Notes under the pieces: model-generated
Database searches by the model: none
The model's input: the letters and a program-made list of their open reading frames with translations, nothing else
Told to the model about the DNA's origin: nothing
Part shown: piece by piece, positions 53,534 to 62,492 of the stretch
Layout of the letters: every line of letters begins with the position of its first letter
How positions within the stretch are numbered: position 1 is the stretch's first letter
Assembly (NCBI GenBank): GCA_016187925.1
Contig: JACPIS010000036.1
Span: 1-64,000 of the forward strand
Direction of reading: 5' to 3'
From: Opitutia bacterium
Lineage (GTDB): Bacteria; Verrucomicrobiota; Verrucomicrobiia; Opitutales; Opitutaceae
Length of the DNA stretch: 64,000 bases
Translations under genes and position numbers: made by a program

Positions 53534-56500
53534 ATGTCGGCCCAGGACGGCAGCCGCTGGTGGTTTTGGACGGCGCTCGCCCTGACTGCGGTCAAGCTCT
53601 GGTTGACGGCCGGGCAGACGATCTATGCGATCGGGCCGGCTATTCACGACGACAAGCTGTTCGCCCAGCTCGCTGCGCACATTCTCAACGGCGAATGGCT
53701 CGGCCCCTACACGCAATTCACCCTGGCCAAGGGTCCGCTGTTCTCTCTCTTCATCGCCAGCGCCTTCCGGCTCGGCCTCCCGCTGATCTTCGCGCAGCAG
53801 CTGATCTATGCCGGCGCGTGCGCCGTGGTCACCCACTCCCTCGCGCCCTGGCTGCGTTCGGGCGCCGCCCGGTTCTCACTCTACGCTCTCCTCCTGTGCA
53901 ACCCGATGAGCTACGATGCCGGAAATCTCTCCCGGCTCATGCGGCAGAATATCTACACTCCGCTCGGGTTGCTGGTGATCGCGGGGCTCGTCTACCTTTT
54001 CACCCGTCGCCGCGAGCCCTGGCACCGGCAGGTGGGACCGGCCGCACTGGCCGGTCTGGCCCTCGGCGGATTCTGGCTGACCCGCGAGGAGAGCATTTGG
54101 CTGCTGCCTGCGGTCGGCCTGCTGCTGTTCGGCATCGCGGCATCGCTCGACCGCGAGCTTCACTCCCACGGACGTGCGCTCACGGCCAGTTTCGCGATTC
54201 TGACGGTGGCTGCGCTGTTGCCCATCCTCGCCGTCTGCACGCTGAACCTGCGGCATTACGGCTGGTTCGGCACCGTCGAGTTCCGGGCCAGCGAATTCAA
54301 GGATGCCTACGGCGCCCTCACCCGGCTGAAAGCCGGGCCGGAGCTGCCGCAAGTGCCCGTCACCCGCCAGATGCGGGAGCAGGCTTATCGGCTGAGCCCG
54401 GCCTTCGCCAAGCTGCAACCCTACATCGAGGGCGCAGTCGGCGACCACTGGGTGGAGACAACCCTCTTCCCTGCCTCTGAACGTCAGATTCGCGGCGGCT
54501 GGTTCATTTGGGCCCTGCGCGACGCGACCGTCGCGGCCGGCCTCGCCCCGGATGCAGGCACCGGCATGCGCTATTATCAACAGGTCGCCGACGAAGTGAA
54601 CGCGGCGTGCGATGCCGGGCGCGTGCCGGCACGGCCGCGGCGGAGCGGATTCCTTCCGCCTCTCGATGAAAACCTGATCCAGCCCCTGACCGGCGGTTTT
54701 CTCGAATACGGCGCATTCTTTCTTGGCTTCAAAGGTTTCACGGCCGTTTCGCCCGACAGCGTGGGCGACTACGCCGACCTCAAGCCGTTCCGCGACCTGG
54801 CCGGCACGCCCCTCAGCCACGCGCCACGCTCCCCCCTGCCGTCAGATCCCGACCAGACGACTCTCGATGGGTGGAAGATGGGTCTGCTGGAGAAGACCGG
54901 CACCACCCTCGGCTTCTGCCTGATGGTGGCCGGACCGTTCATTCTCCTCGCCGGTTTGTTGCGGGCCTTCGAATCGCTGCTCGAGCGCCGGCTGACGTTT
55001 TTGCTCGGCGTGGCGGGCGCGCTGCTCACCTCCTGCGCCGCCTACCTCGCCATCAACGTGCTGGTGCACGTCACATCGTTCTACAACATGAGTCCCGCGG
55101 CGATGGCCGCCGCCTATCCACTCTACCTGCTCGCCCTTGTCGTGATCGTCGTTGACGCCGCCGCGACTTGGGGACGTGCCGCTGTCGCCACGACGACACC
55201 GGAGCGAGGCGCACCTGTGCGCTGGTTGTGGCTCATGCCGGCCGGCACCGCCTTGTTCGTCTTCGCCGCGCGCCTCGGGGAGGTTCACGCCTTTGCCAGC
55301 GACGTGCCTTACAACGACCAGTGGTTCATCGAGGCCAGGCAAATCATCGCACCGTGGCTCGACGGCACGCTGCACCTCACGGATTTTTTCCGGCCGCACT
55401 TCGAGCACCTGCCAGTCTGGACCCGGCTGCTGGCCTGGCTGGAAGTGGTCGTCACCGGACGCTGGGATCCGCTGGTGCAGATGACCGTCAACACCGGGTT
55501 ACATACGGCGTTCGTTTGGTTCGTCACCCGCTGGGTGTGGCGGACGCTGGCGGTGCGGGCCGCCCTGCTGATCACGCTTTTGCTGCTGCTGGGGGCTGCG
55601 CTGCCTCACGCTTGGGAAAACATCGCCTGGGGATTTCAGTCCCAGTTCCCCGTCGCCCTGCTCTGCCTGTTTGCCCATGGGCACGGCGTGCTCACGCATC
55701 CGCCGGGCTCACGCAGCTGGTGGCTCGCCCAAGCCGCCGGGCTCGCCGGTTTGCTGACGCTGGCCAGTATGTGGGTGGCGCCGCTGGCCGTAGCGGCCGC
55801 GCTGTTCTGGACAGGTCGTCGCGAGGGCAAGCCGCTGGTCGCACCACTGGCGATCGCAGGCCTCGGCATACTTATCCTCGCCATCATCCGCGCCCAGGGT
55901 GACAGCGGCGGATTCTTCGCGCAGGTCACCGGTTCGCCGTTCGATTTCCTGCATTCGTTCATGCACCTCCTCGGCTGGCCTACGGGCGTGCCCGGCGCCT
56001 TGGCGGTTCTCCAGCTGCCGTGGCTCCTCCACGCCCTGCACATCCGGGGGCGTGCCGACCTCCCGGCGATTGACAGGATCATCTTTGCCCTGGGACTATG
56101 GAGCGTGGTGCAGGCCGCTGCGCTGGGGTTTGCGCGCAATGGCGACACGGCTGATTACGTCTCCCGTTACGGTGACCTGCTTTTCGTAGGTGTTCTCGCC
56201 GGCGCGCTCGCTCTCGCACGGCTGACCTTCGACTCTGTCCGTGGACGGCGGCTCTTTACGGCCGGGACCGTGTTGTGGGCCGGCTTCGTGACCTGGGGAC
56301 TCGTGATCCGCAGCACCGAGGGTCACGCCCGTTATTTCCATCAGACCGCGGCCCAAACTGCGGCACTACGCCGGGATGCTGTGCAGGCGTACTTGCGGAA
56401 CGGCGACCGGCAATTGCTGGAAAAACCGGAGACACGCTGGGTCCTTTCCCAAAGCACCGATGTCGTCACTGGCTTGCTGGACCGGCCGGCGCTCCGGGCG

Positions 56501-57370
56501 CTCCTGCCCGCCTCGGTAAATCCCGCTTCGCCGCCGGATGAGGCGGGCAAATTCGTCCGCGAACTGCAGTCCCGCTGGTGGTGGTTGCTCGCGGCCGGCG
56601 CCCTGCTGGTCAGCGCAAGCGGAGTGCGGGTCATTTGTCACGGGGCCACGGCCGCCGCGCCTCTTCCGCCGTTAGTGATCACGTCCGATCGTCGGTTGGG
56701 CCGTCTTGCACTGGGCGCGGGGCTGATCGCGGGCGCCTTGGTGTTTTCCTGGCCTGACCCGTTGAGTTTTTCGCCGGATTACCGCTGGAACCAGGTGTTG
56801 GGCGGCAAACAGGCCATCCAGAATCTCACTTTCGAATTCGCCGCGCCCACGCCCTTCGGCCCCGAGCGCCTGCAAGGCGCCGCTCCGCTCCGGCCCCCGG
56901 TGCTGCGGAATCAATTTTTCGGCACAGCGCCAGCAGGCCCCGAGCTGACTTGCACGGTGCTGAGTTCACCGTTTGCGATCACGAAGCCTTTGCTGGTCGT
57001 GCCCTACGCCGGCTATCCGGTCGGCAACGGCAACGGACTTCGGGTACGCATCGTGGACGAAGAGGGGCGCAAAGTGGGCGATGAGATCGGCTGCCCCGGA
57101 CCCAACCTCGACGGCATTGGCTTCTGGCTGGTCAATCTGCGCGCCCACCTGGGCCGTAAAGCCCGGTTGGTGCTATACGACGGCCGCACCGACACCGAGG
57201 CATGGGTGGCCGCCGCCCCGCCCATCCCCACTGAGTCCGCCGGACTGGCCGACACTTTGGCCCGCCGCCTGAAGCAAGAACAGCACGCCAATGTCCACAC
57301 CGGCCTGGCCGTGGTCGCCGTGGTCGCCCTGCTGGGCGCGATTATCTCTTGGTGGTATCGTCGGCGTTGA
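53534..57370 (+). CDS. Giant double-module polytopic membrane protein (GT-C-like fusion)
   Basis: This 1278-residue protein contains two membrane modules. The first (about 10-560) starts FWTALALTAVKLWLT, then DDKLFAQLAAHILNGEWLG and TLAKGPLFSLFIA. The same N-terminal pattern is found in the partial gene at 63707. The second (about 560-1080) has NDQWFIEARQIIAPWL and FFRPHFEHLPVWTRLLAW. Near the C-terminus a beta-rich periplasmic stretch (VPYAGYPVGNGNG) lies between two last spans and the chain ends in basic WYRRR. ATG 53534 is preferred by comparison with 63707; GTG 53516 overlaps the upstream stop. Each module looks like a GT-C first half, so two transferase activities in one chain are possible. 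Function unknown. Confidence 0.72.
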   Translation: MSAQDGSRWWFWTALALTAVKLWLTAGQTIYAIGPAIHDDKLFAQLAAHILNGEWLGPYTQFTLAKGPLFSLFIASAFRLGLPLIFAQQLIYAGACAVVTHSLAPWLRSGAARFSLYALLLCNPMSYDAGNLSRLMRQNIYTPLGLLVIAGLVYLFTRRREPWHRQVGPAALAGLALGGFWLTREESIWLLPAVGLLLFGIAASLDRELHSHGRALTASFAILTVAALLPILAVCTLNLRHYGWFGTVEFRASEFKDAYGALTRLKAGPELPQVPVTRQMREQAYRLSPAFAKLQPYIEGAVGDHWVETTLFPASERQIRGGWFIWALRDATVAAGLAPDAGTGMRYYQQVADEVNAACDAGRVPARPRRSGFLPPLDENLIQPLTGGFLEYGAFFLGFKGFTAVSPDSVGDYADLKPFRDLAGTPLSHAPRSPLPSDPDQTTLDGWKMGLLEKTGTTLGFCLMVAGPFILLAGLLRAFESLLERRLTFLLGVAGALLTSCAAYLAINVLVHVTSFYNMSPAAMAAAYPLYLLALVVIVVDAAATWGRAAVATTTPERGAPVRWLWLMPAGTALFVFAARLGEVHAFASDVPYNDQWFIEARQIIAPWLDGTLHLTDFFRPHFEHLPVWTRLLAWLEVVVTGRWDPLVQMTVNTGLHTAFVWFVTRWVWRTLAVRAALLITLLLLLGAALPHAWENIAWGFQSQFPVALLCLFAHGHGVLTHPPGSRSWWLAQAAGLAGLLTLASMWVAPLAVAAALFWTGRREGKPLVAPLAIAGLGILILAIIRAQGDSGGFFAQVTGSPFDFLHSFMHLLGWPTGVPGALAVLQLPWLLHALHIRGRADLPAIDRIIFALGLWSVVQAAALGFARNGDTADYVSRYGDLLFVGVLAGALALARLTFDSVRGRRLFTAGTVLWAGFVTWGLVIRSTEGHARYFHQTAAQTAALRRDAVQAYLRNGDRQLLEKPETRWVLSQSTDVVTGLLDRPALRALLPASVNPASPPDEAGKFVRELQSRWWWLLAAGALLVSASGVRVICHGATAAAPLPPLVITSDRRLGRLALGAGLIAGALVFSWPDPLSFSPDYRWNQVLGGKQAIQNLTFEFAAPTPFGPERLQGAAPLRPPVLRNQFFGTAPAGPELTCTVLSSPFAITKPLLVVPYAGYPVGNGNGLRVRIVDEEGRKVGDEIGCPGPNLDGIGFWLVNLRAHLGRKARLVLYDGRTDTEAWVAAAPPIPTESAGLADTLARRLKQEQHANVHTGLAVVAVVALLGAIISWWYRRR

Positions 57371-57405
57371 GCCCCCGGCACGGTCCCGACGGGAGGGGAA
57401 ATATT

Positions 57406-57417
57406 ATCCCATGGGAT
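57406..57417. promoter_or_regulatory. 12-bp perfect palindrome upstream of sigma factor gene
   Basis: ATCCCATGGGAT at 57406-57417 is an exact palindrome lying 20 bases upstream of the putative -35 box. It could be an operator for the signalling operon. No match to a known regulator site is claimed. Confidence 0.35.
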
Positions 57418-57437
57418 GGTGGGTGGCAGTGCCGGGG

Positions 57438-57466
57438 TTGTCATACGGGGTGAAGTGCTACAGAAT
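57438..57466 (+). promoter_or_regulatory. Sigma-70-like promoter, predicted leaderless start
   Basis: TTGTCA (57438-57443) and CAGAAT (57461-57466) are separated by exactly 17 bases. They match the consensus at five and four of six positions. The expected transcription start, seven bases past the -10, is the A of the sigma factor's ATG at 57473, which has no Shine-Dalgarno. A leaderless mRNA is therefore predicted. Confidence 0.45.
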
Positions 57467-57472
57467 CTCGCC

Positions 57473-58033
57473 ATGTCCGAAAGCCCGCCCCCCTCGCGCG
57501 ACTTCGCCGGTCTGTACCGTGCCACGGTGATGCCCTTGCGCCGCTACCTGTCGCGCCTGCTCGGCAATGCCGCCGAGGCCGAGGATGTGGCCCATGATGC
57601 CTACCTGCGCGTCAAGTCCACTGTCGAGGAGCAGCGCGCCGAGAAACCCGAGGCTCTGCTCTACACCACGGCCCGGCGACTGGCCTTGAACAAGATCAAG
57701 CGCCGGCAGATATCGCCCTTCGTCGCTGCGCCGCCCGATGAGGGAACCACCGCCTCCTCCGCGCCCGATGTCGCCCGGCAGGTGATGGCCCGGCAGGAAT
57801 TGCAATTATTGGAGCAGGCCATCGCCGCGCTGCCGCCGGGCTGCCGGCAGGTGCTGCTGCTGCGCAAGATCGAGCTTCTCTCCCACCAGGAAATCTCCGC
57901 ACGGCTGGGCATCGCCATCAGCACCGTGGAAAAGCAGCACGCCCGGGCCTTGCGGCTGCTGCGCGCCGCGCTGCCTGTCGATTCGGTTTTTTCCGCCAAC
58001 CCCACCCCGTCGGAGCAGGAGGGTCACCCATGA
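57473..58033 (+). CDS. ECF sigma factor, FecI type
   Basis: This 186-residue extracytoplasmic-function sigma factor directs RNA polymerase to its target promoters. Region 2 spans about 10-75 (LYRATVMPLRRYLSRLLG, AEDVAHDAYLRV). Region 4 spans about 120-170 (ALPPGCRQVLLLRKIELLSHQEIS, STVEKQHARALRLLRAAL). ATG 57473 is chosen over an in-frame upstream GTG-region start because homology begins shortly after it. Its stop overlaps the FecR ATG (ATGA). In Fec-type systems it is held by the FecR partner and released when the outer-membrane receptor binds ligand. Confidence 0.9.
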   Translation: MSESPPPSRDFAGLYRATVMPLRRYLSRLLGNAAEAEDVAHDAYLRVKSTVEEQRAEKPEALLYTTARRLALNKIKRRQISPFVAAPPDEGTTASSAPDVARQVMARQELQLLEQAIAALPPGCRQVLLLRKIELLSHQEISARLGIAISTVEKQHARALRLLRAALPVDSVFSANPTPSEQEGHP

Positions 58034-59043
58034 ACACATCCCACAGGCACCTCGATCCCGCCGCCGAGGAACAAGCGGCGCTTTGGGCCGCCCGTCTCGA
58101 CGGCTCGGCTCTTTCCGCGGCAGATCGGGCCGCGCTCGACGCCTGGCTGGCCGAGAATCCCGCGCACCGCCCGCTGCTTTCCTCGTATTGCCAATTTTCC
58201 GCCGACCTCGAGCAGCAGTTACCGTTGCTGGAAGGTATCAAGGATCTGTCGGCGGAGAGCCGCAAGGCGCCCAAGACTGCTCAGCCGCATCCTTGGTTGC
58301 GCTGGCCGACGTTGGCCGGCGCGATGCTGACCGCGGCTGCAGCAGTCGCCCTTGTCTTCTGGCTTGGCCGGCCCGCCCGGCAATCCACGGACATCGCCTC
58401 GCCCGCCGCGCACCGGCAGGCCGTGACGCTCGCCGACGGCACGCGCGTCGAGCTGAACGCCCGTACCAGCCTCCGCATCGAGATCGGCGGCGCCGAGCGC
58501 CGCGTGCGCCTCGCCGATGGCGAAGCCTTCTTCTCCGTCAGCAAGGACAAGGCCCGGCCCTTCTACGTCGAGACGCCGGCCGGCTCGGTGCGCGTGACGG
58601 GCACCACCTTCAATGTCCGAACCGCTCTGCCGTCCTTCCTCGAGGTGACGGTGGTCGAAGGCTCCGTGCTCGTCCGCCCGGGCGAAGCACCCGGCAAGAC
58701 CGCCTCGCCCGTCGCGCTGACCCGGGGCAACCAGCTCTCCAGCGATGCCCAGGGCGTGGCGGTGCAGGCGCTTTCCGAGCGCGACCTGGAAAACTCCCTC
58801 GCCTGGCGGCGCGGACAGATCGTGTTCGCCGGTGTGCCGCTCCACGCGGCGCTCGCGCAACTCGCCCGGTATCACGGCCGGAGCATCACGGCTTCGGCTG
58901 ATGTCGCGGAGCTGCGGGTCGGCGGACGCTACAGCTTGGACGACCTCGACGGCTTCCTCGCGGGTCTGGAGCAGTCTTTCCCGACTGTGCGTGTCACCCG
59001 TGATCCCGATGGCAGCGTCCGCGTGATCCGGCGCCTCGAGTAA
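58030..59043 (+). CDS. FecR-type anti-sigma / transmembrane regulator
   Basis: This is a 337-residue single-span regulator. The cytoplasmic N-terminus (about 15-60) has WAARLDGSALSAADRAAL and LDAWLAENPAHRPLL, typical of the DUF4880 helical region. The span is at about 93-115. The periplasmic FecR domain runs about 125-230 (VTLADGTRVELNA, GEAFFSV, FYVETPAGSVRVTGTTFNV). The C-terminal end resembles DUF4974 (GVPLHAALAQLARYHG). A strong Shine-Dalgarno AGGAGGGT lies just before the ATG. It should transmit the signal from the receptor's STN domain to the sigma factor encoded just upstream. Confidence 0.9.
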   Translation: MNTSHRHLDPAAEEQAALWAARLDGSALSAADRAALDAWLAENPAHRPLLSSYCQFSADLEQQLPLLEGIKDLSAESRKAPKTAQPHPWLRWPTLAGAMLTAAAAVALVFWLGRPARQSTDIASPAAHRQAVTLADGTRVELNARTSLRIEIGGAERRVRLADGEAFFSVSKDKARPFYVETPAGSVRVTGTTFNVRTALPSFLEVTVVEGSVLVRPGEAPGKTASPVALTRGNQLSSDAQGVAVQALSERDLENSLAWRRGQIVFAGVPLHAALAQLARYHGRSITASADVAELRVGGRYSLDDLDGFLAGLEQSFPTVRVTRDPDGSVRVIRRLE

Positions 59044-59106
59044 TCCGTTTCCAATTATTTCACCCGTCTCCGGCTTCGCCGCGGACCGCCACCTTCCTCA
59101 TTCCCC

Positions 59107-62100
59107 TTGCGCCGCTCCACCGTCTCCCGACCGACCCGCCGGGTCCTAGGCATTACGCATCGTTTCCTGTTCTGTCTCGGTTGTCTGCTCCTGCCAATCG
59201 CACGGGCGGAGCCCACGAGCTTCTCTCTTCCGGTGCAGCCGGCGGCCGACGCCCTCCTGGCTTTCTCCCAGCAGGCCGGCATCGAGGTGCTTTTCCCCTT
59301 CGACGATTTGAGCAAGGCTCGCTCGACCGAAGTCCAGGGCCGTTACGAACCCGAGGACGCCCTGAATCGGCTCCTGCGGGACACGGGGTTTGCCGCGCGG
59401 CGCAACGGCACCGGCAAATTCGTCGTGACCCGCACCACCGCGCCCACGGGTTCGATTACCGGCCGGCTCCTCGCGCCCGACGGCCGTCCGGCCGCCGGCG
59501 TCCGCGTCATTCTGCCCGAAGCGCGACAATCGGCGGTGACCGACGCGCAGGGCCGGTTCGATTTCCCTTCGGTCCTGCCGGGCGCACACCAGCTGTATGC
59601 CGTCGGCACCGGTTACCAGTTGTTGCAACTGCCCGACGTGAAGGTGGAGGCCGACCGCGTGCGCGCACTGGCGCCGATCACGCTCCAGGCTTCGGAGGAG
59701 GTCTCCCGGCTCGACCCGTATCTGGTCGAAGGCCGTTCCGCCAACCTGCGGCCCTTCGAGCACAGCCAGACGCTCGGCATGCCGTTGCGCGCCGCGGGCA
59801 ACCTCGACCTGCCCCGCTCCGAAAACGGCGCCCTGCCCTACACCATCTACGACCGCGACCAGATCTCCCGCAGCGGAGTCGTCGACCTCAACGAGTTTCT
59901 CCAGCGCGAACTCCTCGAGAGCGACGCCGCCTCGCGCCCGCCCGGCTCGGGCTCGTCGGTCAGCGACTTCATCAATGGAAGCACCAACCTCAACCTCCGC
60001 GGCTTCGGCGCCGACGAGACCGTCATCCTCGTCAACGGCCGCCGCGTGCCCGAGGTGCTCATCACCGGCGCCCCGGCCGGCGCGCCCGACGTCAACTTCA
60101 TTCCCCTCAGCCTCGTGCAGCAGATCGACGTGCTGCCCGTCTCGGCTTCTTCGCTCTACAGCGGCAATGCGGTCGGCGGGGTCATCAACATCGTGCTGCG
60201 TCCCGCGCCCGATACCAATATCACCGAGCTCACCACGACCTACACCAACGCGCTCCGGGGCTTCGATGCGCCCCAGTCCGCCGTGTCGCTCGTCCACAGC
60301 CGCACGATGCTCGGCGGCCGGCTCCGTTTGCGCCTGCAGGCCTCGTACAGCCGCACCACCCCGCCCACCGAAATGGAGCTCCGCTACCGCCAGTCCCGGC
60401 CAGCCTCGTTCATTGCGGATAGTGCGCCCCTGTATCGCGCCACGCCCAACGTCCGCAGCGCCGACGGCCTGCCGCTCTTGGGCGATGGCACGTCCTCTGT
60501 AACCTCCGTCGCTCCCGGGGCCAACGGCTCGGGCGGCCTCGCCGCCTTCGCCGGCCGGCAGGGCCTGCGCAGCTTCGCGTTGTTCGACGCGCCGGGACAA
60601 TTGTCCATCTCGCCCGACAGCCTCGATTTTCCCTACGGCCTCCGCCAGCAGCGGCGCGTCTTCGCCGGCTCGATCGTCCACGACACGTTCCCGTGGCTCC
60701 AACTCGGCGCCGACGCCGCCTGGTCGCACACCGTCATCAACCGCGGCCTCGATGTTCCGCGCGCCGATCTCCTTTTGGCGCAAGGCAGCCCGTTCAATCC
60801 CTTCGGCCGCGACGTCTACGTCTCGCTCAACGAGACCGCGCCCGCCCTCGGCGAGCATTACAGCGAGGCGCATGTCGATTCCTACTCCGCGGTCCTCGGC
60901 GCGCTGCTCAAGCTCCCCGCCGGCTGGCGCCTGGCCCTCGACCTGCAGTATGCCCGCAACATCATCCGTTACCGCGGCCTCAACGGCGTGAACCCGGACC
61001 GCTGGCAGGCGCTGGTCGACCGCGGCGCCTACAATCCGCTCCGCGACACGCAGGTTTACGGCCCGCCCCCGGCCTTCTACGACGAAGTGCTCGTCTATCT
61101 CGGCGGCAAGGACCGCTTCGTCACGTTCGGCGACTACCAGACGGTCGACGCCGCCGCGCGGCTCACCCACCAGAGTTTCAACCTTCCCACCGGACCGGGC
61201 GTGATCAACCTCGGCGCCGACTATCGCCGCAACCAACTCGCCCGGTACACGCAGGAGTTGCGCTACGCCGACGGCTCGCCGGCCGCCGACCCCGAGTTTT
61301 GGACGGGACGCACGCTGCAGCGCTACAGCGCCTTCGCCGAAGTGCAGGGTTCGCTGCTGCCGCCGAGCCGCCTCCCGCGCTGGGTGCACGCCCTCGAAGC
61401 CGATCTCGCCGTCCGGTACATCGCCTCCGCCAACGCCAAGGAATCCAACACGGCACCCACGCTCGCCTTGAAGCTCGAAACCAGCGGCGGCGTCATCTTC
61501 CGCGGCAGTGTCTCCACCTCCAGCCGCATCCCCACCCCGCAGATGACGCGGCGCGTCGTCCTGCCCGGCGGTGGCGAAGGCGGCGGCAATTTCCAGACCA
61601 TCACCGACCCTGTGCGCAACGAGCGCTACGCCGTGCAGATTCTCGAAGACTTCAACCCGACGCTCTCCCCCGAGGATTCCGTCACCCAGACCGCCGGCAT
61701 CGTCTACCGGACGGGCAAGGTGCACCGCCTCCGCGCCGCCCTGGATTTCGTCGACACCCGCAAGGTCAATGAAGTCATCGGGCTCGGACCCCAGAACGTC
61801 GCGGACGTCGAAGCCATGTTTCCCGAGCGGATCCGCCGCGCGCCGCTGGAGCCCGGCGACACCCACTCCGCCGGATTCATCACCTCGCTGCTCACCGGCG
61901 CCATCAACACCGACCAGCGCCATTCACAAAACTGGAACGCGGCGCTCGACTATTCCTGGACGGAATGCGCCGGCGGCACGCTCGACCTCCACACCCGCTG
62001 GATCTGGTACCAACGCTACGACCGCCGCGTCTTTCCCTCCTCGCCCGTGGTCGACGAACTCGGTGCGCCCGACGGGCTCACCTCCGCCGTGCTGAAATAC

Positions 62101-62439
62101 CGCGCCAACCTCGGCGCCGGCTGGACCAACCGCACAGGCGGCTGCGGGATCGACGGCCATTATTTCCACTCGCGCATCCTGCCCGCCGTCGAACGGACCA
62201 GCCAGGGCTCCTCCCGCATCGATCCGTACTGGCAGTTCGACGCGTACGCGCACGCCGATCTCAGCCGCTGGCTCCCCGGCAAAAACGGCCGTTACGGCCT
62301 GCGCGCGCAATTCCGCGTGAACAACGTGTTCGGCACCGCCTTCCCGCCATACGCCAACGAAGGCTCCGGCTCCGGCGTGCAGCCCTACGGCGACTGGCGC
62401 GGCCGCGGCTACTCGCTCTCCGTCACGGCGACTTTTTGA
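59107..62439 (+). CDS. TonB-dependent outer-membrane receptor with N-terminal STN signalling domain
   Basis: This is an 1110-residue outer-membrane transporter/transducer. A TTG start precedes a signal peptide (about 1-34, hydrophobic RFLFCLGCLLLPIARA). The STN domain lies at about 38-100 (LPVQPAADALLAFSQQAGI), a carboxypeptidase-regulatory-like domain at about 113-195 (GSITGRLLAPDGRPAAGV), the plug at about 235-360 (NLRGFGADETVILVNGRR), then the barrel, ending in a terminal Phe (SVTATF). No better start than TTG 59107 exists, since the signal peptide follows at once. The STN domain contacts FecR-type proteins, so this gene completes a cell-surface signalling set with the two genes before it. 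Ligand unknown; a glycan or siderophore is possible. Confidence 0.9.
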   Translation: MRRSTVSRPTRRVLGITHRFLFCLGCLLLPIARAEPTSFSLPVQPAADALLAFSQQAGIEVLFPFDDLSKARSTEVQGRYEPEDALNRLLRDTGFAARRNGTGKFVVTRTTAPTGSITGRLLAPDGRPAAGVRVILPEARQSAVTDAQGRFDFPSVLPGAHQLYAVGTGYQLLQLPDVKVEADRVRALAPITLQASEEVSRLDPYLVEGRSANLRPFEHSQTLGMPLRAAGNLDLPRSENGALPYTIYDRDQISRSGVVDLNEFLQRELLESDAASRPPGSGSSVSDFINGSTNLNLRGFGADETVILVNGRRVPEVLITGAPAGAPDVNFIPLSLVQQIDVLPVSASSLYSGNAVGGVINIVLRPAPDTNITELTTTYTNALRGFDAPQSAVSLVHSRTMLGGRLRLRLQASYSRTTPPTEMELRYRQSRPASFIADSAPLYRATPNVRSADGLPLLGDGTSSVTSVAPGANGSGGLAAFAGRQGLRSFALFDAPGQLSISPDSLDFPYGLRQQRRVFAGSIVHDTFPWLQLGADAAWSHTVINRGLDVPRADLLLAQGSPFNPFGRDVYVSLNETAPALGEHYSEAHVDSYSAVLGALLKLPAGWRLALDLQYARNIIRYRGLNGVNPDRWQALVDRGAYNPLRDTQVYGPPPAFYDEVLVYLGGKDRFVTFGDYQTVDAAARLTHQSFNLPTGPGVINLGADYRRNQLARYTQELRYADGSPAADPEFWTGRTLQRYSAFAEVQGSLLPPSRLPRWVHALEADLAVRYIASANAKESNTAPTLALKLETSGGVIFRGSVSTSSRIPTPQMTRRVVLPGGGEGGGNFQTITDPVRNERYAVQILEDFNPTLSPEDSVTQTAGIVYRTGKVHRLRAALDFVDTRKVNEVIGLGPQNVADVEAMFPERIRRAPLEPGDTHSAGFITSLLTGAINTDQRHSQNWNAALDYSWTECAGGTLDLHTRWIWYQRYDRRVFPSSPVVDELGAPDGLTSAVLKYRANLGAGWTNRTGGCGIDGHYFHSRILPAVERTSQGSSRIDPYWQFDAYAHADLSRWLPGKNGRYGLRAQFRVNNVFGTAFPPYANEGSGSGVQPYGDWRGRGYSLSVTATF

Positions 62440-62492
62440 GCGCCGCCCTGGCGGGCCCTGGCCGCCGCTGCCGCGAAATTTCTGCCTTTGCC

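Noticed and set aside
61965-62492. Upstream extension of the GT2 gene into the receptor gene
   Set aside because: The added residues are arginine-rich shadow sequence of the receptor C-terminus; the GT2 fold starts after ATG 62493.
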